A DNA stretch of 64,000 nt, from contig CM069448.1 in assembly GCA_035610835.1 (NCBI GenBank), positions 8,185,607 through 8,249,606 on the forward strand, read 5' to 3'. The notes under the pieces were generated by a model. It worked only from the letters and a program-made list of their open reading frames with translations. It was not told the origin of the DNA and did not search any database. The number at the start of each line of letters is the position of its first letter. Positions within the stretch are counted from its first letter, which is position 1. The translations under genes were made by a program, and so were the position numbers. Source of the DNA: Ophiura sarsii. Lineage: Eukaryota; Echinodermata; Ophiuroidea; Amphilepidida; Ophiuridae. Of this stretch, positions 38,632-50,900 are shown one piece after another.

Positions 38632-39862
38632 CCAAAAATCGGTTTCAGCAAATGTGTCACCTCATTAAAAGTTGTTGGCCTGTCCACACTTCGGGAGAGG
38701 TAGTAAACAGTTTCCCGAATAAATCAATATAACTTCGATCATGAAACAGGCCAGAAAGGAAAAAATATATACAGTCATCAGAAAAGTAACTATACAGGTA
38801 ATACATGGGTTTTTAACTCAAAATATAAATCCTACCTAAAGATATTAAATTTAAAGTTGTTGAAAAATATGTCTTCTTAAATATGAGATATTGCACGCTA
38901 TGATAGTTTGAATATTGAACAGGTTGCAATCCAAAATGTAAGGTAAAGTCACAATTTCATTTTCACATTTTACTTTTCAACATGGGGAAAAGTATGACAT
39001 AGTTCGCGTGTAGAAAAGAAAAAATGTGAAAATGAAAATCGGACTTTACCCTACATTTATGAGTGTCAATTCCTCAATAATCATCCATTTCTATAGCGTG
39101 TAATAGGCTTATCTCATATTAAAGAAGATAAATTTATCAACAACCTTATAAATTAATATTTGTAGGTAGGTAGGATACATATTTTTAGAGATAGTTACTT
39201 TTGTTGATGACTGTGGATGTATCATGCATGGTAACACGCGCATTTTAAATTTGGCCTACAATATTAAACATGTTGTTATACGCATATCATCAATTTGATT
39301 TGATTCGATGAATCTGCGTCGTGGTCTGAATCCTCAAATAATTTGATGATAATTTGGGGAATGACAATATAACAGATGTGATCTTTTTCCCAGTACTAAT
39401 TTTCAATTTCCCTGACGTGCCGACACATGTTTTCAGTCTGATGGGACACTTTTCCCATTGCCTTATCGAATAAATTTTGAATGTCATTGATGTTGAAGGT
39501 TTTGTTGTGCTTTGCAACATGTTTAATTTCAATCACCTAAAACATTATTTTAGTAATCCTACATGATTACATAGGCCAAGGGAATAACATCAACTTGAGT
39601 GCCTCTTTTCGTAAGTAACACACTGAAATAAATATTTGGCCTAATACTCACCTGTTAAAGTAAACATTCTTGAGTATTTTTCTGAGCTTTTATCTTTCAT
39701 AAAGACTATATTGGTTACTCTAGCGCAATATTTAAGAAGATTAAACTGGGTATGGGTATTAACATTGCAAATAAAAATTAACAACCAGTACATCCCCATT
39801 AAATCAACCTTGCACCTCCCCCAATATGCAAGAGGTGACACATTTGCTGTAACCGATTATAG
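38632..39862. mobile_element. DNA element downstream of maltase 2, about 1.2 kb
   Basis: Terminal inverted repeats ATCGGTTTCAGCAAATGTGT at about 38638 and its complement ending AACCGAT at about 39857, continuing through CACCTC. TATAG lies outside both ends. It occupies the position taken by a different element downstream of gene 1. Confidence 0.6.
38770..39205. mobile_element. Nested MITE, about 0.43 kb
   Basis: ACAGTCATCAGAAAAGTAAC at about 38772 is mirrored by GTTACTTTTGTTGATGACTG at about 39186. A second internal inverted repeat is at 38938-39056 (AAGTCACAATTTCATTTTCA and AATGAAAATCGGACTTTACC). It sits inside the element at 38632-39862. Confidence 0.6.
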
Positions 39863-40364
39863 TATGTGAAACGGAGCTATTATTTCCTACCAAAACGTGG
39901 TCAGGTTTGCGTTATGAGGCACTCTCTATAACAAACGATGGTGGGCACATTGTTTTTTAATCTGGCGTATACGGATGCGAGGGCATGGACTTGATTGAGA
40001 CTCGCCTAATGGAGGGGAATTTCATTTTTACTATGGATTTAATTTGTGTGTGAGAGAAGCATACTGGATAATAAATAACCATGATAATGAAGTAGTAAAA
40101 CGTATGAAAATTGTTGGGTTACAGACCTTGACTCTTGTCCATTTCAAATGATACTGTGTGGAGGATTCAAATATTTCCCAACAACTTTGGGTCAAATGAC
40201 TTAGTCCCAACACTTGATTAGCAGATGACAGGACAAAAGAATCCATTGTCCGTGAGAAAAGGGGATAGGACTAAGTAGGAACACACACAGGAAAAAGTCT
40301 GGTTCTAAAGACCTTTACCCTAGTGCATTTCAAATGTTAAAATGAAACTACAAAGAGGACTCAA

Positions 40365-40978
40365 AAGAAACTTGTAATTTTTCACATGGTCATATCTTGA
40401 AAATCTGTCCATCAAAATGACACACAAGATCACCTCAATACTCACTCTACTTTGATGACATGTGATGTCAATATCCAAACGGCTACCTTACTGATCAGTG
40501 CATCTGCTACCCATGTTGTCCACCAGATTTCTGATGCAGGCTCGGGGGAGATTGTTCTACTCTTCCAGTAGAGCTGCCGAGTATTTGTGCATTAACAGGC
40601 GGATTGTCCTTTGCCAAAATACGTCGCCCACGCTCATCCCAGTTGTTTAATCAGATTGAGGTCCGGGGAACAAGAGCATCATGGTAATAGTTCTGCTCTT
40701 TGTTTGGGTAACTGATATTACCTTCATTTCAATTTGTTTTGACTTCTTCATGTGCCTTAAACTCTTACGTTGCCAAAATTTCCAGGCTGTGACGTGTGAT
40801 ACAGCAAGCGGTTCCATGCCAGTGCATTTTTCAGTTCCGTCAGTAAGGTAACTGTTTGGATATTGACATGTCATTGGAGTAGAGTATTTAGGTAATTCTG
40901 TGTGTCATTTTGGTTCATTTTGACGGACAGATTTTCAAGATATGACCCATGTGAAAAATTATACGTTTCTTTTTTAGC
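40365..40978 (-). mobile_element. Tc1-like transposon remnant
   Basis: Inverted ends around AATTTTTCACATGG and TCATATCTTGAAAATCTGTC appear at both sides. On the minus strand, translated pieces resemble the C-terminal end of Tc1 transposases: PDLNLI, then in another frame WDERGRRI, then NNLPRACIRNLVDNMGSRC. They are separated by frameshifts and a stop. Gene 1's downstream flank lacks the insertion (about 22515). Target duplication ambiguous: TA, or a longer ACAAAGAGGACYCA repeat. Confidence 0.6.
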
Positions 40979-41250
40979 CCAGTTTACAAAGAGGACCCAA
41001 TTTCCATACTACCTAAGTCAAGTGACAGGATAAAAGAATCGACACATAACCATGTTTTCTTTTAAATCTACTGTTCTATTAGTTCTCTAGTACTTTCTCC
41101 TACATGTATTTAGCTTACATCGGAATACTCAAGTGGTTATTCTCTGAACAGTTCAATACATAGTATAAGGCTTCCCATCTATCCTTGTTTAAATCAGAAA
41201 ATTGGGAGAGAACTTTGAAATAATTCATAGAAATGACGCTAGACTTTTAA

Positions 41251-41859
41251 CTCTTTCCCTGACAAATTAATTTTTGAAGAAATTGTGAATTTGCACATGC
41301 ATGTAAATATCAACTTATAATTTGAATATGAGACTCTGTAAGGTAGTAAAACTATATATATTCTGAAAGCTTATGAGTGGCCGGACACTTCTGTGAAAAT
41401 TTCAACGATACCGGACGATCGTGGCGGTTGCCATGGTAACCGTTACCCAGCATGCAATTTTTGTAACATATTTTTTTACAAATATTTAGTAGTCCTGTAT
41501 GAAAACTATACTACTTGAGCCCTTCAAAATGCTTTCAAGAGATGGGCATTATAATTCTGAACATTTTGATACCAAATTTGCTGTAGTGGGTTATTCGGTT
41601 ATGGCGCAACGACTAGAATCGTGTACGACCAGCACGACAAATATAATCCAAAATCCAAATCCAAAATGGCCGCCATACAGGGGCACAAAAATTCAAATGC
41701 CTTTAATTACACTAAAAGGCATACCAAATTGTTCGGCTGAGCACAAGGATTCCAAAAAGGTATAGTTTGCCATACTCCCGATGTTTGGTTAACGAGTTAT
41801 AGGGTAAAACGTAAAAAAGGTTGTGTTGACGCATTAATGCGTCTATGTCAGGTAAAGAG
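41251..41859. mobile_element. TTAA-flanked MITE, 609 bp
   Basis: Ends CTCTTTCCCTGACA and TGTCAGGTAAAGAG, each bounded by TTAA (41247-41250, 41860-41863). An 88-codon frame inside (41499-41765, plus) has no recognised motif. Confidence 0.6.
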
Positions 41860-41993
41860 TTAAACAAGTTTGGGATTAAAATACAGCATGGCATTGTTTA
41901 AGTTAGATTTGTGTTCAAAGACTATTAGTATTTGACAATTGCATAATGTATGTAAGAAGACATTTGATGGAAACGAAGGTTACATTACTATTG

Positions 41994-42013
41994 GGGGGGG
42001 GGGGGGGGGGGGG
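41994..42013. repeat. Poly-G tract
   Basis: About 20 consecutive G, followed by AGAGGGG. Confidence 0.85.
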
Positions 42014-43387
42014 AGAGGGGCAATGTGATTCATTTCTTGAGAACTATCAGCAGACAGGGCACCATTTTCCTGTATAGTAACTATGTTGCCTTTTTTGAAG
42101 GATTGCATTAACCGTTATACAGGAATTTATTGGAATCTTAACGCACCTTCGCTTTTGCCTGTAGAATATAATGTAAAATAATCATTGCAGCCTATCATAT
42201 TTTGAATTTCCCTAAAAGGCTGTAATGATTATTTTGAATTATATTCAAAGGCCCAAACTAATGTACCAATAAATAGGGTCATTTTAAACTGATGTAGAGT
42301 TGAACTTTGATTGCGGTAACATTGGCACCGGCATGAATAGATGAGAAGCCTTTTAAAATAGCGCATGTAGCACTCTCTCTCTCTCGATTAGGTCTATAAC
42401 TATCAATTTTTTTGTTACTAGGTATAAAACAAAGACTGTACAACAAGCTTTATATTTACGAGCAGATGATTGGAACTTGTACGGACGGTTGTTAGTTGAA
42501 AACCAGCATGGCACAAATCCATACAATCACCAAGACACAAGGGATAGTCCTTTCACCATAAAATGCTTCATGAACCCTAACAATCTTACTTGTAATTCAT
42601 CGCATACTTTATTGGTCATGGTCCACATTATGGTGAATTGTCTATAACTAACAGTGGATGTATGGGATCCTTACAATTGTGATGTAAAAAAGAAGATTTC
42701 AACAATATAAGCGTCATTTTTTTTATTGTAAAGAAAGAATGAATTTCCTGTTCATTAGTGTGACATAATTGAATTGAACTTGATTGGGTACAAAGATACA
42801 AGTTGACAAAACCCTTGTGAATAACAGCTGTTGTGAAAAGGTCCCTGTGTGCATCCTTAATTCATGTTACAATTGCACTGAAGTATGCAAGATAAGTTTT
42901 GTGCATGTGTAAGATCTTTTATTTTAAGTGAGCATTCAACCATGGGCAAAACGCATCATCTACTTGTATAAAAATTGTTTTAAAGGTACACAAAGACCAC
43001 ATTTTAATACCATTCGTTTCCCCTGTATTAACACTATATGTATGCACTGTAAATTGTTGCAAAAACGGTAATAGGAATGAAACATTTGGGCAAAAATGCG
43101 AGTTATGCAAGAAATACACAGAATTATAAGAAATGGGAATTAAGAAGAGTCATTTTCCAGTAAACCCAGCCATTATGACGGATACATCCAGGACAACCTT
43201 GCATCTCTAATTCTTGTACATAGATTTTGTTTGAGAATAATTGAATACACATGTACGATATACATGGTTAAGCGAGTTACCCAAAATAATTGTAATTACA
43301 AAAACCAATCTACATAAATAAATTTATCAGCTGCTACAAACTACACATCATTTTTTGTACCAAATATCAATTTACATTTAAGAAAGT
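42014..43387. other. Gene 2-side intergenic DNA, no gene seen
   Basis: Sequence absent from the gene 1 side of the duplication. No coding or repeat signature is seen, apart from a possible minus-strand AATAAA at 42917-42922 that might serve the SET gene. Confidence 0.35.
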
Positions 43388-43664
43388 TTAACTTCATTTG
43401 TAACTTTGGCAGTTAGCGTGCTAATAATACATCGCATGGTCCCAGAAATAAAATGGTTAAGCGAGAAAATCACAACTACAACTTTTGCATAAAGGGGATT
43501 CTAGGTGGGTGAACGGGACATAATAATAACCAAATCAATAGAGACAATAATTTATGTTTAAATAATTGTTTGATTTTGATTCCTATCACCAACTACTTAA
43601 TGTCTTCAAAGTTTCCAAGCATACTTTTATTAACCCCCTTTAATAAAAGCATAAACACATTATT
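43388..43664. repeat. Right end of the duplicated unit (gene 2 side)
   Basis: Near-identical to about 22895-23178, from TTAACTTCATTTGTAACTTT to AAAGCATAAACACATTATTT. Similarity stops here. Confidence 0.8.
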
Positions 43665-44944
43665 TTCAAGTTTAAAAAAAGCAGATCATGAAAAATCCAA
43701 GCCCACCCCCAAAGTTTTTCATATGATGGTAATCTGTACGTACTAATATACATTCCTTATAACCTAGCGTGGCCTTTATGTACAATTTGTTGAAGCATAT
43801 ATACCCCCCTCCACTCTTCCTATTATATTCTACAAAGACATTACATACATGGAGACACACAAAAAATGCATGAAGGATTAGATACAAATGGTTGAATCGG
43901 ACATTTTTACTGTCTAGGTCACACCGTTCACATCTTATACATTGCATGTTTAGTGTATTCTTGGAAAGCATAGAAATTGATGAAAATTATGTGTATACAG
44001 TCATTTCAATATCATTACTCACACTGGTGTCTTGGAGACATCCGCTGTTGAAATAATGATTGGTTCCAAAGGATAACAGGATAAAGTGTGCTACAGTCCA
44101 AGATATGCATCAATTGCATGGTATTATAAAGTGTACTTTATTCTACCACACATTTGATGCATAATACTAGAGTCCACACCATTTCCGATTTGCCTTTCCA
44201 AAAACACAAGATTGCTGCCACTACAAGCTAGCACATTCTGATTCACAACTACACCCAGTTATCCACTATAAAGTAAAATGATATGACTGTCTCTTTTAAA
44301 ATACCAAATGATTGCAAAGTCATGGGAGGTCACGTTTCAACTTTATAATGAATAGTCTCTCATGTAATCTACTCCCTGCAATTTTGGATTACATATAATT
44401 CTTTTGGCTTTGTGCAAAGAATATTTTCAGTGTTTTATAACCAGTTCAATGCTATAAACATAGATCATAACTAAATATGATCTTTGGCAATTAGAAAGAG
44501 TATAATCATAACATACCATATAGGCACTACTCAGTGACCCCAATATGTACAGAAATACACTTAGTCATATATCAAATATCCATGGTCACATTTTAAGTTC
44601 ATTATTCTTTCATGGTCAGTTTATACACCTGTCATTGGGCAGCCATTGACTTTGATAGATTGAAGTTGCTTCAGCTCATATGCCGATGTCTCTCAATAAC
44701 ACAGTCGCAGGGTGCCCAACAACAGGAGTTTGAACTGGCCTTTACAGTTAGCAGATCGATGGCTTAGTGTGGCTGTTAATGAGATGTATACAACAGCTTG
44801 TCGTGTCAGCACTGAGATAGATTAGTTGATGAGGCTGTTAGACAGGTTTTACCAAATACAAACACTTAATGTACAATGTACAAAAAAAAGGACATGTTCC
44901 CCCCGGAGGTCCGCCATTTACCCATGTGGCTTTCCGTTGCTACA
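43665..44944 (-). other. Probable 3' UTR/3' flank of the SET gene
   Basis: Non-coding sequence directly after the SET stop codon. A 3' UTR is expected here by position, but no poly(A) site can be fixed from sequence alone. Confidence 0.35.
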
Positions 44945-47900
44945 TCAAGCATCGTCGTCCTCTTCCTGTAGTGGTAAAAAATGAAGATGGAAAAGAGAAA
45001 TAAGAGCAATGTCTAGCAGAAGGTTGTAATTTTGACTTGGTATGTTGTCATTGCTGTAGACTATCTTTTTACATTAAAGGTAGATGACCCGATCACATTT
45101 TCGTAACACAGAATTATTTCAAACATACGGAGATTTTCATATCATATGAAAGCTCGTATTTTTCTCATCATCATACTGAAATTTGACGGCCTCAAATCGG
45201 TATAATGACGGAGAAATCGATGAAATAGCATTGAATTACCGCGAATGGTGGTTACCACCGATATAGTTTGTGTACTACTCAATGGGTACAGTTCACAGCA
45301 TCTTGTGCGTCTAAAATAAGAACCATTAGAGCTATGCAACTCAAACTTTGGAACACGACTTTTTTAAGGATGACCTTTCATGTAGAATAGAAAACCTCAA
45401 GTTGAAAATCGGAACATCTACCTTTAAATGGCATTATTATCATTGTATGACCAGGATGTGGTATGGAATAGGGCTAGGATTTTTACAAAATTGTGCTCCC
45501 AGGACTCAATTTAATCTTTCGGGCGGGACTTCAGATTTTCAAATTTCTCCAAACATACTCTGGGCTGATTGTTAGGGCGTCATCTTTTGTCGAAATTGTG
45601 TCCAACTTTTTCCAAGATGGCGGCCTGGCAATAACGGAAGTGAAAATCACATTTTGGCAAGCATGATAGTTAAAAATGCACAGATTTGAATTAAATAAAG
45701 ACATTTCATGTGAATCTCCACTTTTAATTTGCATTAATTATAAGAGGGATTAAGCTTAAGCTTATTATTATTTTGTCAATCTTTTAGTTTCGGGCAGGTG
45801 ATATTTGGTCCCAGGACAAGAAATTTTCGGCCTGATCTGTAAGAGCCCCAAATACTCCAACGCCAACCCAAACTGACCTTTAAAAGGAAACACTTCCCCA
45901 ATCCCTAGCCTACTTGATATAACGGATTGGTTCTATCTGCATCAACATTCGACATCCAAAATAATGTTTTGCGCTATATCAACGACTTGTCAGGGGAACC
46001 CAAATTAGTACCACTCTCAACTGCTGGGTTTGGGGAGGGAGGAGGTTGAGTGTCATCGGGTTTGAGGTCAAAGTATTTCTTACCTTCACTTCTACTCCTT
46101 CCTCATCTTCATCCTCTTCTTCTTCTTCCTCTCCTTCTCCCTCTTCATCACCTTCCTCTTCATCTCCCTCTTCCTCCTCGCCTTCACCTTCTTCATCCTC
46201 TTCCATCTCACCAATGTCCTCTAAGTCTTCTCCTTCACCCTCACCATCATCTTCCTCACCTTCTACTTCTGGTACCTGGACAAAACAAATAGATCATAAA
46301 TAATTGAGAATATGCTGGCTATAGCTGGAATGAGTTTTTATGGCAAAGATCGGGGAACTGCAGCAAGAGCATGGGAATAAACAGTCTTCATTAAAGCCTA
46401 TGATGGAAAATGAAAATTGGCCAAATTCTTCTGCAGCAATAAAATAATCTGTAAATTTCCAATGCCATCATTTTCCCAACAGCATGATAATAAGTGCTAT
46501 AGAAGAGAAATCTCCCTTGATTTTTCAAATGCCATGGCCATCAGATGATATGCAAATATTAAATAATGAAGACTTCGGGCTCTCTATTTCAAAAGCCACC
46601 CAATTGACATACCGTACTTCACTCCGTGAGATCAGGAGGGAACAGGGTGTTTAAAAAAATTGTAGCGTGTATATTTTCTACAAATGTCTTAGAAGGGATT
46701 GAGAAATCTTGACTACGATACACATATGCATGCATTTTTACAAACCACCACACTATTCTCAATTAAATGACTCAATTATTTCAACTTGATCAATGACAAA
46801 CATGATCACCACCTACCAGGTAGTATTGCAGTGGGTTTGGCCAGATGTCATCTTTAATGACTTCCCCTAACTCATCAGCTCCTGCGTCTGTATGATCTGT
46901 GAACCAGCAGAAGAAACTTTCACTTTCTGCATGCGCCCTCTTTTTGCCTTTCTGTGCTTGACCCCCGCTCTTTTTCGTTAAGTCCTGAAATGAGAGAGCA
47001 GATAACGAGTTATGATTAAGATGTAAAAGAAACATGGTTGATTTTTACAATATCATCACTCAGTCAGCACATCATAAGTGTACTTATGTAGTAGTGCTTC
47101 AGTTTAAAGAACTTAGAGTGGGCTCTACTAGGGTATAGTTTCAAGACAAGTGCCACCCCCATGTTTTATGTCTGTAATACTAAAACCATTACTGAAAAAA
47201 ACAACACAAAGAGACCAGAGACCCAAGTGAAAAACCTTAAATAGTCAAAAATTTTGGTGAAAAAGGGTTTCTTAGTCATAACTTAATAGTAGAAGCCCCC
47301 CCCTCTTATTTTTTCTTCAAATTTGTCTGATTTTGGTGGAATACCCATTTTCTGAGGACAAAGAATCGTTATATGCAGTTTTCATCATCTTGAAATGGAT
47401 TTTTCGGTGTACTGACAAGACTGTTGATATACATAACATAAGCGCAGCTTCACTTTTTATTCAAATATAAAAAATATTGATGCTTCTGCCACCATTGGTC
47501 AATACCAATACTGCCACAAAATTGAAAGTCAATCAAAGGATCCTAAAAACAATCAAATGAAACGACCAAATCTTCAGTCAAACTCACCTTTCCCCTTTTC
47601 CATGTGATTGGTGTTGATTTTGATGATGGATCCCCTGTTTCGTTGAGATGGAATTCTTTTGTGATTACTTCATTTTCAAAGTATGGGTTTGATTTAAAGT
47701 TCTGTAGACAACAAAAATAACAAGAAAGAGGTTAAAATGAGTCGTCATACAATAAATCGGAAAGAAAAGCAGAATGTTAATAATTTCAAGAACTGACACC
47801 TTACTGATTAATCTTCAATCCATTGTTGATAGCTCACCATTGATACCGCTTTAAAGATGGAGCATGGAACTACTACAATTGATAGAGAAGGAAGACTAGT

Positions 47901-50900
47901 CAAAGTACAAAATTAAGAGAACCATGGTATTGCTCCTGACAGCACTGAGCACACAGCGTTAACCTATTATTCAAAGGAACAAAGCAGTTAAGCCACCACC
48001 GCTCGTCACAAGTCTGGGACAGCTGCACAGGCTGATAGTATGGTCAGGCAGAATTCAAGAACCTGGGGTTGTTGTAACAATTATTGTCTTTTTCTGTGCA
48101 CATTAAATAAAGATGTAGATGCAGAACAAGCTAAGAAGCAGCTCGGAATGACCATGGTGTTAATCTCCTGAATGCCTCACCTTAGATATTTGCCAGGGTA
48201 TATATTTTTGAAGTTGCCATTTCTCCCCTCAGCTTCCATGTCTCTTTCCAAAATTCCATTTACTTACAAATGATCAATCTGTCCCTTTTTTATACACAAC
48301 TTTCCCCCCTTCCTCATCTTTTTTCTCGTTCACTCCCTTTTGCTTGTCCCCTCTACTATGACCACCTGTCTCTTTCTCTCACAGGTGAAAAGATTTCTTT
48401 CCAATTTTTTTAAGTCTGTTTTTTTACCTGCACTCAAAAACAGGATATTTTGAAGTAAACTGTAAAAGTGGTAATTTTTGCATGGTAACATTTTCGCGCT
48501 TTGCCGACTTTCAGCTTGTTTTAAAATTCACGATTTGAAAATGTCATTACATAGACTTATACACAAGACATGGAGTGTGAAAATTAATGTACATGTAGCG
48601 TGAAAATATCCACGTTTACAGTATTATTCCTGAAATGTTAAATCATCAATTAGTCAATACTTACAAAGTTGATTTTGTATCCTGATTTGATGTCTTCAAA
48701 TTCTTGAACCTCCACCTTAGTTAGATATTGTAGAGCCTCCTCATCTTCTTCATCTAATAACATTGAAACCTGCGGATGATTTACCAGCTGACAACAAGGT
48801 GTGAGTTAAGGAAAAACACAAAAATCTACTTTATGTGACTTTCAGTTTTACGCTGTTTGCTAACACTATAACTCAAATATATATTTTGAGGGGGAATCAA
48901 CAAAGCCAGACATTTGATGAGTTCTTAAAGGGCACAGGAAATGCGGTATAAAAGTGGCGTGATTTGAGTCAAGCAAGCCTCGATTTAAGTGGGAGCTGGG
49001 AGTTTTTTTGACCCCGGTTGCCAAGTTTTAGCTCCCGGTGTTTTCAAATTTTGCATAGCAAAGTATAGGACCGGGAGCTACTTTTGTCAGAAAAGTAACG
49101 AAGTAGCTCCCAGTTCACACATCCAAATCGAGGCTTGGTCAGGCGCGTACCGCGGCATATGAGCCGGGGGTGGGGGGGGGGGCAGAAGTATATGTCGTCC
49201 CGACAGTGGCGTACATTTTCGTAAAAGGTTGCCCCAAATTTTTTCACAGTCGGTCACCTTGTGAATTTCACGTAAGTGGGGGGCGGTAGGGTCAACAAAA
49301 TTTCGCACGGTCAAAAAAAAAAATCGCACGGTCACAAAATTTCGCAGCCGGCCCAAAAAGCACAACAGACAACAAATAATGACCAATCCTCAGTGTTTTC
49401 GGCCTAGACCCTATTTTTTTCTTCCTTATGCGAATTTAGCGTCCCGATATTGCGGATTTAGCGTCCCGGTATTTGGAGCCAGGGGGGGCAACTTGCCCCC
49501 CCCCCCCCTGCCCCCCGGTCGGTATGCCACTGGGCTTGGTCAGTCAAGTCTACGAGGAGGGACCAGAAAGCATTCAATATTTGTGCTAGTTGATGCTGCT
49601 GCTTAATTCAGGTTGTGTCCCCGATCTACGATGTTTCTCCACACCCTTCTGTCGTTCATTGCTGTCTTTATGCTACTCGTCTCCAGTCCAGTATCTTGCT
49701 TGAGTAGATCGATAAATGTCAGAGCAGGTCGTCCCGGCTTTCTTTTGCCATGTTTGGGGATCTAGTGCACCAGTTTGGATACTGGCTCCTCATTTCTGTA
49801 ACAGTGGCCAGCAAACCTTGTTCGTCTCTTCCGGATTTTCTGGCTTATTTTGGGGAGGTCACCATACAGTTGGGTGTTTGGTATATGTTGTTTCCAGTTG
49901 ACATTGAGTACTGCTCGCAGCATTCTGGTGTAGCAGCCATCTAGCTCTTTCTGTAGCTTGGGAGTAATGGTCCAAGCTTCGCATCCATATAGCAGAACTG
50001 ACTCCACCGTTGAGGCAAACAGGCGAAGTTTGAATTTCCAAGATAGAGTTGACTTCCATATTTTGTTCATTTTGCCACACGCTCTCCATGCTGCTGCTTT
50101 GCGTTGCTTAATGTCTTTTGCCGTACTCTCCATCCAGGCACCAAGATATTTAAAATCTTGAACTTCCTCCAGCTTGTTGCCATCATTTGTCTGTATGGAT
50201 CCCTTCTGGCTCCGGTTATATGACATAAACTTGGTCTTGCTAGCATTCATTTTTAGACCGACCTTTGCTACTGATGTCTCAACTCTTTGCAGCAGATCTT
50301 GTGCTTGATGAAATTTCTCTGACAACAATGCAATGTCATCGGCGAAGTCAAAGTCTGTCACCACCTCTGGCCCAATCCGCCTACTTCTACGCCTGTCAAG
50401 ATGAAAACCAAGCTCTTCTTCTCTCCCCTCTATGGCTATCCTCAGGGCAAAGTCCAGCACAATCACAAACAGTTGATGATGACATCATTTGTGGAACTAT
50501 TGATACATGTAGCTCATTGAGTACTATGAAAAGAAAATTCCAGGTGACTGGTTTGAATCTATTCATGATACTCACTGATAATCAATATTATAATACCACA
50601 AATGATGTCATTTGTGGTGTGTTCATTTTTCTGGCCCTGTTTATTGTAATGGAATGTCCCACAAAGACTTGGAGCAGGATTATCATCCCATTTCCTCTGC
50701 CCTTTAAACATCTAGCCTGCCAGTGGAGTTGCATGAAACCAAGTATATTTGTGAAAAGATAATCTGTATAACATATTAACAATCTACCAATTTAAATTGG
50801 ACCGAACTTAGGGCATGATCAATTTCAAAGCCACAAGGCAAAATGGGCACAAATCACTTCCATGGCAAAGAATACCTTAAAAGATTAATACGTTCCATGT

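Noticed and set aside
41499..41765. 88-codon frame as a gene
   Set aside because: Lies within a TTAA-flanked MITE and shows no motif.
45979..46083. Read-through extension of the SET acidic exon
   Set aside because: A strong GTAAGA donor follows GTGAAG, and a downstream acceptor leads to EEDDDA-stop, giving the expected protein length.
46046..46303. Plus-strand Ser/Pro-rich frames
   Set aside because: Antisense of the SET acidic exon.
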